6,300 bases of DNA from Pedobacter sp. UBA1951. Lineage in GTDB: Bacteria > Bacteroidota > Bacteroidia > Sphingobacteriales > Sphingobacteriaceae. The translations under genes and the position numbers were made by a program. The number at the start of each line of letters is the position of its first letter. Within the stretch, counting starts at the first letter, position 1. The notes beneath the pieces are model-generated. The model searched no databases. It saw only the letters and a list, made by a program, of their open reading frames with translations, and had not been told where the DNA came from. Of this stretch, positions 5,246 to 6,300 are shown one piece after another. The stretch lies in assembly GCA_002336465.1 (NCBI GenBank), contig DDEP01000046.1, positions 1-6,300 on the forward strand, given 5' to 3'.

Positions 5246-6300
5246 ATGATAGAGGATTTATCACTTGCACCTGCTGAGATTGCGGCAAAATTTATTAACC
5301 AAACGCATCGTCATGTTTTTTTAACAGGTAAGGCAGGTACAGGGAAAACTACTTTCTTGAAGGAAATTATTGCTAAAACACATAAGAAAAGCATTATTGT
5401 GGCACCTACGGGCATTGCGGCCATTAATGCAGGCGGTGTAACCATCCATTCTTTATTTCAGCTCCCTTTTGGCACTTTTATACCCCGTATTCTTACCGAG
5501 GATCAGTTTGTAGGACAGCATTACCATAACCCCAAAACTTTGGTAAAGCATTTGGGCATGAATGCCGTAAAAAGGCGAATGTTGCTAGACTTGGAACTAC
5601 TTATCATAGATGAGGTAAGTATGTTACGCGCCGATCTTTTAGATGCCATAGATTTTGTATTGAGGTTTGTACGAAGAAATAATGCTGGTTTTGGAGGTGT
5701 ACAACTCCTGTTTATAGGCGACTTGCACCAATTACCTCCTGTAGTAAAAAATAACGAATGGAGCTTATTGAGCTCATGTTATAGCAGTGCTTTCTTTTTT
5801 GATGCGCTGGTATTGAGAAGCCAACCTCCAGTTTATATAGAACTTGAAAAAATATATCGGCAAGATGATGATACTTTTATTGGTTTATTGAACAACCTTC
5901 GTAATAATAAAACTACCGAAGCCGATATTGCTCTACTGGAACAATATTATAAAGCTGATTTTGAACCCTCATTAAAAGACAATTACATTACCTTAACTAC
6001 GCACAACCATAAAGCCGATGGGCTAAACAAGAGCAATCTAGAGAAGTTAAAATCAAAGTCTTTCTTCTACAAGGCTCATATTGAAGGCGATTTCCCCGAG
6101 AATGCTTTTCCGGCTGAGGGAACTTTAGAATTGAAAGTAGGGGCGCAGGTAATGTTTATTAAAAACGATCCAAGGGGAGAACAACGTTTTTTTAATGGTA
6201 AGTTGGCTGTTGTAACGCATTTAAGTAGTTCATTTATAGAAGTGCAGCCCGATGGCGAAGCAGGAACATTAGTGCTAGAGCAGTACACGTGGAAAAATAT
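5246..6300 (+). CDS. PIF1/RecD-like superfamily 1B DNA helicase, N-terminal 351 residues
   Basis: This is an ATP-dependent DNA helicase, expected to act in the cytoplasm on replication or repair intermediates. The frame runs off the window end with no stop. Visible motifs are Walker A GKAGTGKTT (28-36), motif Ia APTGIAAINAGGVTIHS (53-69, the PIF1-type signature), Walker B LLIIDEVSM (118-126), motif III GDLHQLPPV (158-166), the YRQ motif (204-206), a THNHKAD segment around 260, and GAQVMFIKND (299-308), typical of the start of the second helicase domain in PIF1-like proteins. The start is the ATG at 5246: an in-frame TGA at 5219-5221 lies just upstream, no other ATG lies between them, and the helicase core begins about 20 residues later, as expected. 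Bacteroidota homologues are longer and often carry extra C-terminal domains (for example HRDC or helix-turn-helix), but that part is not visible. It is divergent from the barrel operon, with no sign of a functional link. Confidence 0.94.
   Translation, partial: MIEDLSLAPAEIAAKFINQTHRHVFLTGKAGTGKTTFLKEIIAKTHKKSIIVAPTGIAAINAGGVTIHSLFQLPFGTFIPRILTEDQFVGQHYHNPKTLVKHLGMNAVKRRMLLDLELLIIDEVSMLRADLLDAIDFVLRFVRRNNAGFGGVQLLFIGDLHQLPPVVKNNEWSLLSSCYSSAFFFDALVLRSQPPVYIELEKIYRQDDDTFIGLLNNLRNNKTTEADIALLEQYYKADFEPSLKDNYITLTTHNHKADGLNKSNLEKLKSKSFFYKAHIEGDFPENAFPAEGTLELKVGAQVMFIKNDPRGEQRFFNGKLAVVTHLSSSFIEVQPDGEAGTLVLEQYTWKN

Noticed and set aside
6076..6288. Open frame on the - strand opposite the helicase gene
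   Set aside because: It is fully covered by the well-supported helicase frame, with low-complexity Ser/Pro/Cys-rich translation typical of antisense reading.

Overview
The window looks like a chromosomal stretch from a Bacteroidota genome, probably of the Sphingobacteriaceae type (Pedobacter-like). The reasons are A/T-rich DNA, start codons without Shine-Dalgarno sequences, exact TAnnTTTG promoter elements, a GLPGLI-family exported protein, a SusC/TonB-receptor-like outer membrane barrel, and a histidine kinase with the MTHEFKTP phosphoacceptor motif. The genus assignment is inference. No insertion sequence, tRNA, rRNA, CRISPR array or phage gene was seen.

Layout, left to right. (1) Positions 1-1381, + strand: the 3' part of a sensor histidine kinase gene, then 11 bp later a complete OmpR-family response regulator gene. 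Together they form a two-component operon resembling RprX/RprY of Bacteroides. (2) Around 1355-1389 an imperfect hairpin with T-rich flanks on both sides overlaps the response regulator stop codon and probably ends transcription from both directions. (3) Positions 1402-4969, - strand: a two-gene unit transcribed towards the two-component genes. The first gene encodes a 927-residue outer membrane beta-barrel protein with an N-terminal carboxypeptidase-regulatory-like domain and a TonB-receptor-type plug. The second, 4 bp downstream, encodes a 259-residue periplasmic GLPGLI-family protein of unknown function. (4) Positions 4970-5245: a 276-bp divergent control region with three helically phased TAACA repeats, a 16-bp perfect palindrome, a 7-bp inverted repeat enclosing 46 nt, and two exact TAnnTTTG elements. 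(5) Position 5246 to the window end, + strand: the first 351 codons of a PIF1/RecD-like superfamily 1B helicase.

The barrel and GLPGLI genes are almost certainly co-transcribed and may work together at the outer membrane. The two-component system points at them and could control them. The phased repeats upstream of the barrel gene are the best candidate site for its OmpR-type regulator, but nothing here proves that link. The helicase is a DNA-maintenance gene with its own promoter and no obvious functional tie. The protein-coding content is ordinary for this phylum. The parts worth a second look are the regulatory structures and the unexplained barrel/GLPGLI pair.
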